A stretch of DNA of 64,000 nucleotides. Source: Pseudobdellovibrionaceae bacterium (GTDB lineage: Bacteria; Bdellovibrionota; Bdellovibrionia; Bdellovibrionales; UBA1609). The notes under the pieces were generated by a model. It was given only the letters and a program-made list of their open reading frames with translations. It ran no database searches and had not been told where the DNA came from. The stretch's first letter is position 1; every line of letters starts with the position of its first letter. The stretch is from the NCBI GenBank assembly GCA_020635075.1, contig JACKAM010000001.1, positions 1,984,001 to 2,048,000 of the forward strand, written 5' to 3'. This document shows positions 63,730 through 64,000 of the stretch, one piece after another. Both the position numbers and the translations under genes were made by a program.

Positions 63730-64000
63730 TCGTCATCCCCCTTGCACTCGCTGCAATTAACTTATCGGCATCAGGTGGGATTTTTGAAATGAAACGGGAT
63801 TTTTTGCGTGCCAACGGGGCCTGAAATCCCTACAAAGGGCGGGCCCATTTTTGGACCCTCCGCCTGAAGCCTAAACAACCCTACCTAGCATCTCAATAAA
63901 ATAAATAATTTCAGATAATTACGGATTTCTCTGAGACATCTCTCTGATGATCCGCGCTCCCCTCCCAAGGACCAGCCTTGTCCTTTTTACCATAAGCCGG

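Overview
The window most likely comes from a predatory bacterium of the Bdellovibrionota (Bdellovibrio-like). This is inferred from the combination of an orphan cyclic-di-GMP-I riboswitch RNA that ends at its own terminator (the merRNA type known from Bdellovibrio), GYF-like/PilZ proteins, a MoxR/Bat operon feeding lytic transglycosylases, a CPAF-like protease, a myxobacterial-style Ser/Thr kinase and many lipoproteins. No taxonomic marker gene (16S, ribosomal proteins) is present, so the assignment stays an inference.

Layout. 0.1-1.4 kb: a degenerate J-domain membrane protein divergent from an Mrp-type P-loop ATPase that lacks its usual CxxC. 1.5-1.9 kb: a structured RNA region ending in the riboswitch. 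1.9-13.4 kb: a cell-envelope block on the minus strand with MoxR, DUF58, a membrane protein, BatA, BatB, BatC, BatD and Slt, almost all coupled by overlaps, followed by an MltD-like lipoprotein. 13.5-18.8 kb, plus strand: an HtpX-like protein with every catalytic residue replaced, DUF1844, a DegP/HtrA protease, SpoVG, a tRNA-Gln (minus strand) with a duplicated 3' end, and a DEAD-box helicase reading DEGD. 18.9-20.6 kb: a small secreted protein and an Ig-like lipoprotein.

21.0-43.2 kb is a single 22.2-kb gene for a 7411-residue lipoprotein. It has about 52 tandem Ig-like repeats, then fibronectin-III-like and two lectin-like domains, and is presumably a giant surface adhesin. The repeats show recent tandem copies and higher-order duplications.

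44.6-49.9 kb is the most unusual region: a six-gene minus-strand operon encoding a PEGA/TPR lipoprotein, a protein that reads as a FliF-like periplasmic part plus membrane anchor fused to a FliG-like cytoplasmic part, an outer-membrane barrel, a MotA-like protein, a MotB/OmpA-like protein and a PilZ protein. Together these resemble rotor, stator and brake of a motor with no flagellar export or filament gene nearby. The MotB-like subunit has Ser where the ion-binding Asp belongs.

50.1-64 kb: an outer-membrane protein, a cystathionine beta-synthase core, an SDR oxidoreductase, a CPAF-like S41 protease with the catalytic triad intact, a subtilisin-like protease with PA domain, a Ser/Thr kinase with C-terminal PEGA domain, two less certain proteins, an MscS channel, a 258-bp MITE-like palindromic element, a second PilZ protein and a periplasmic coiled-coil/SH3 protein. 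Peptidoglycan remodelling, envelope proteases, surface adhesion and c-di-GMP signalling are the recurring themes.
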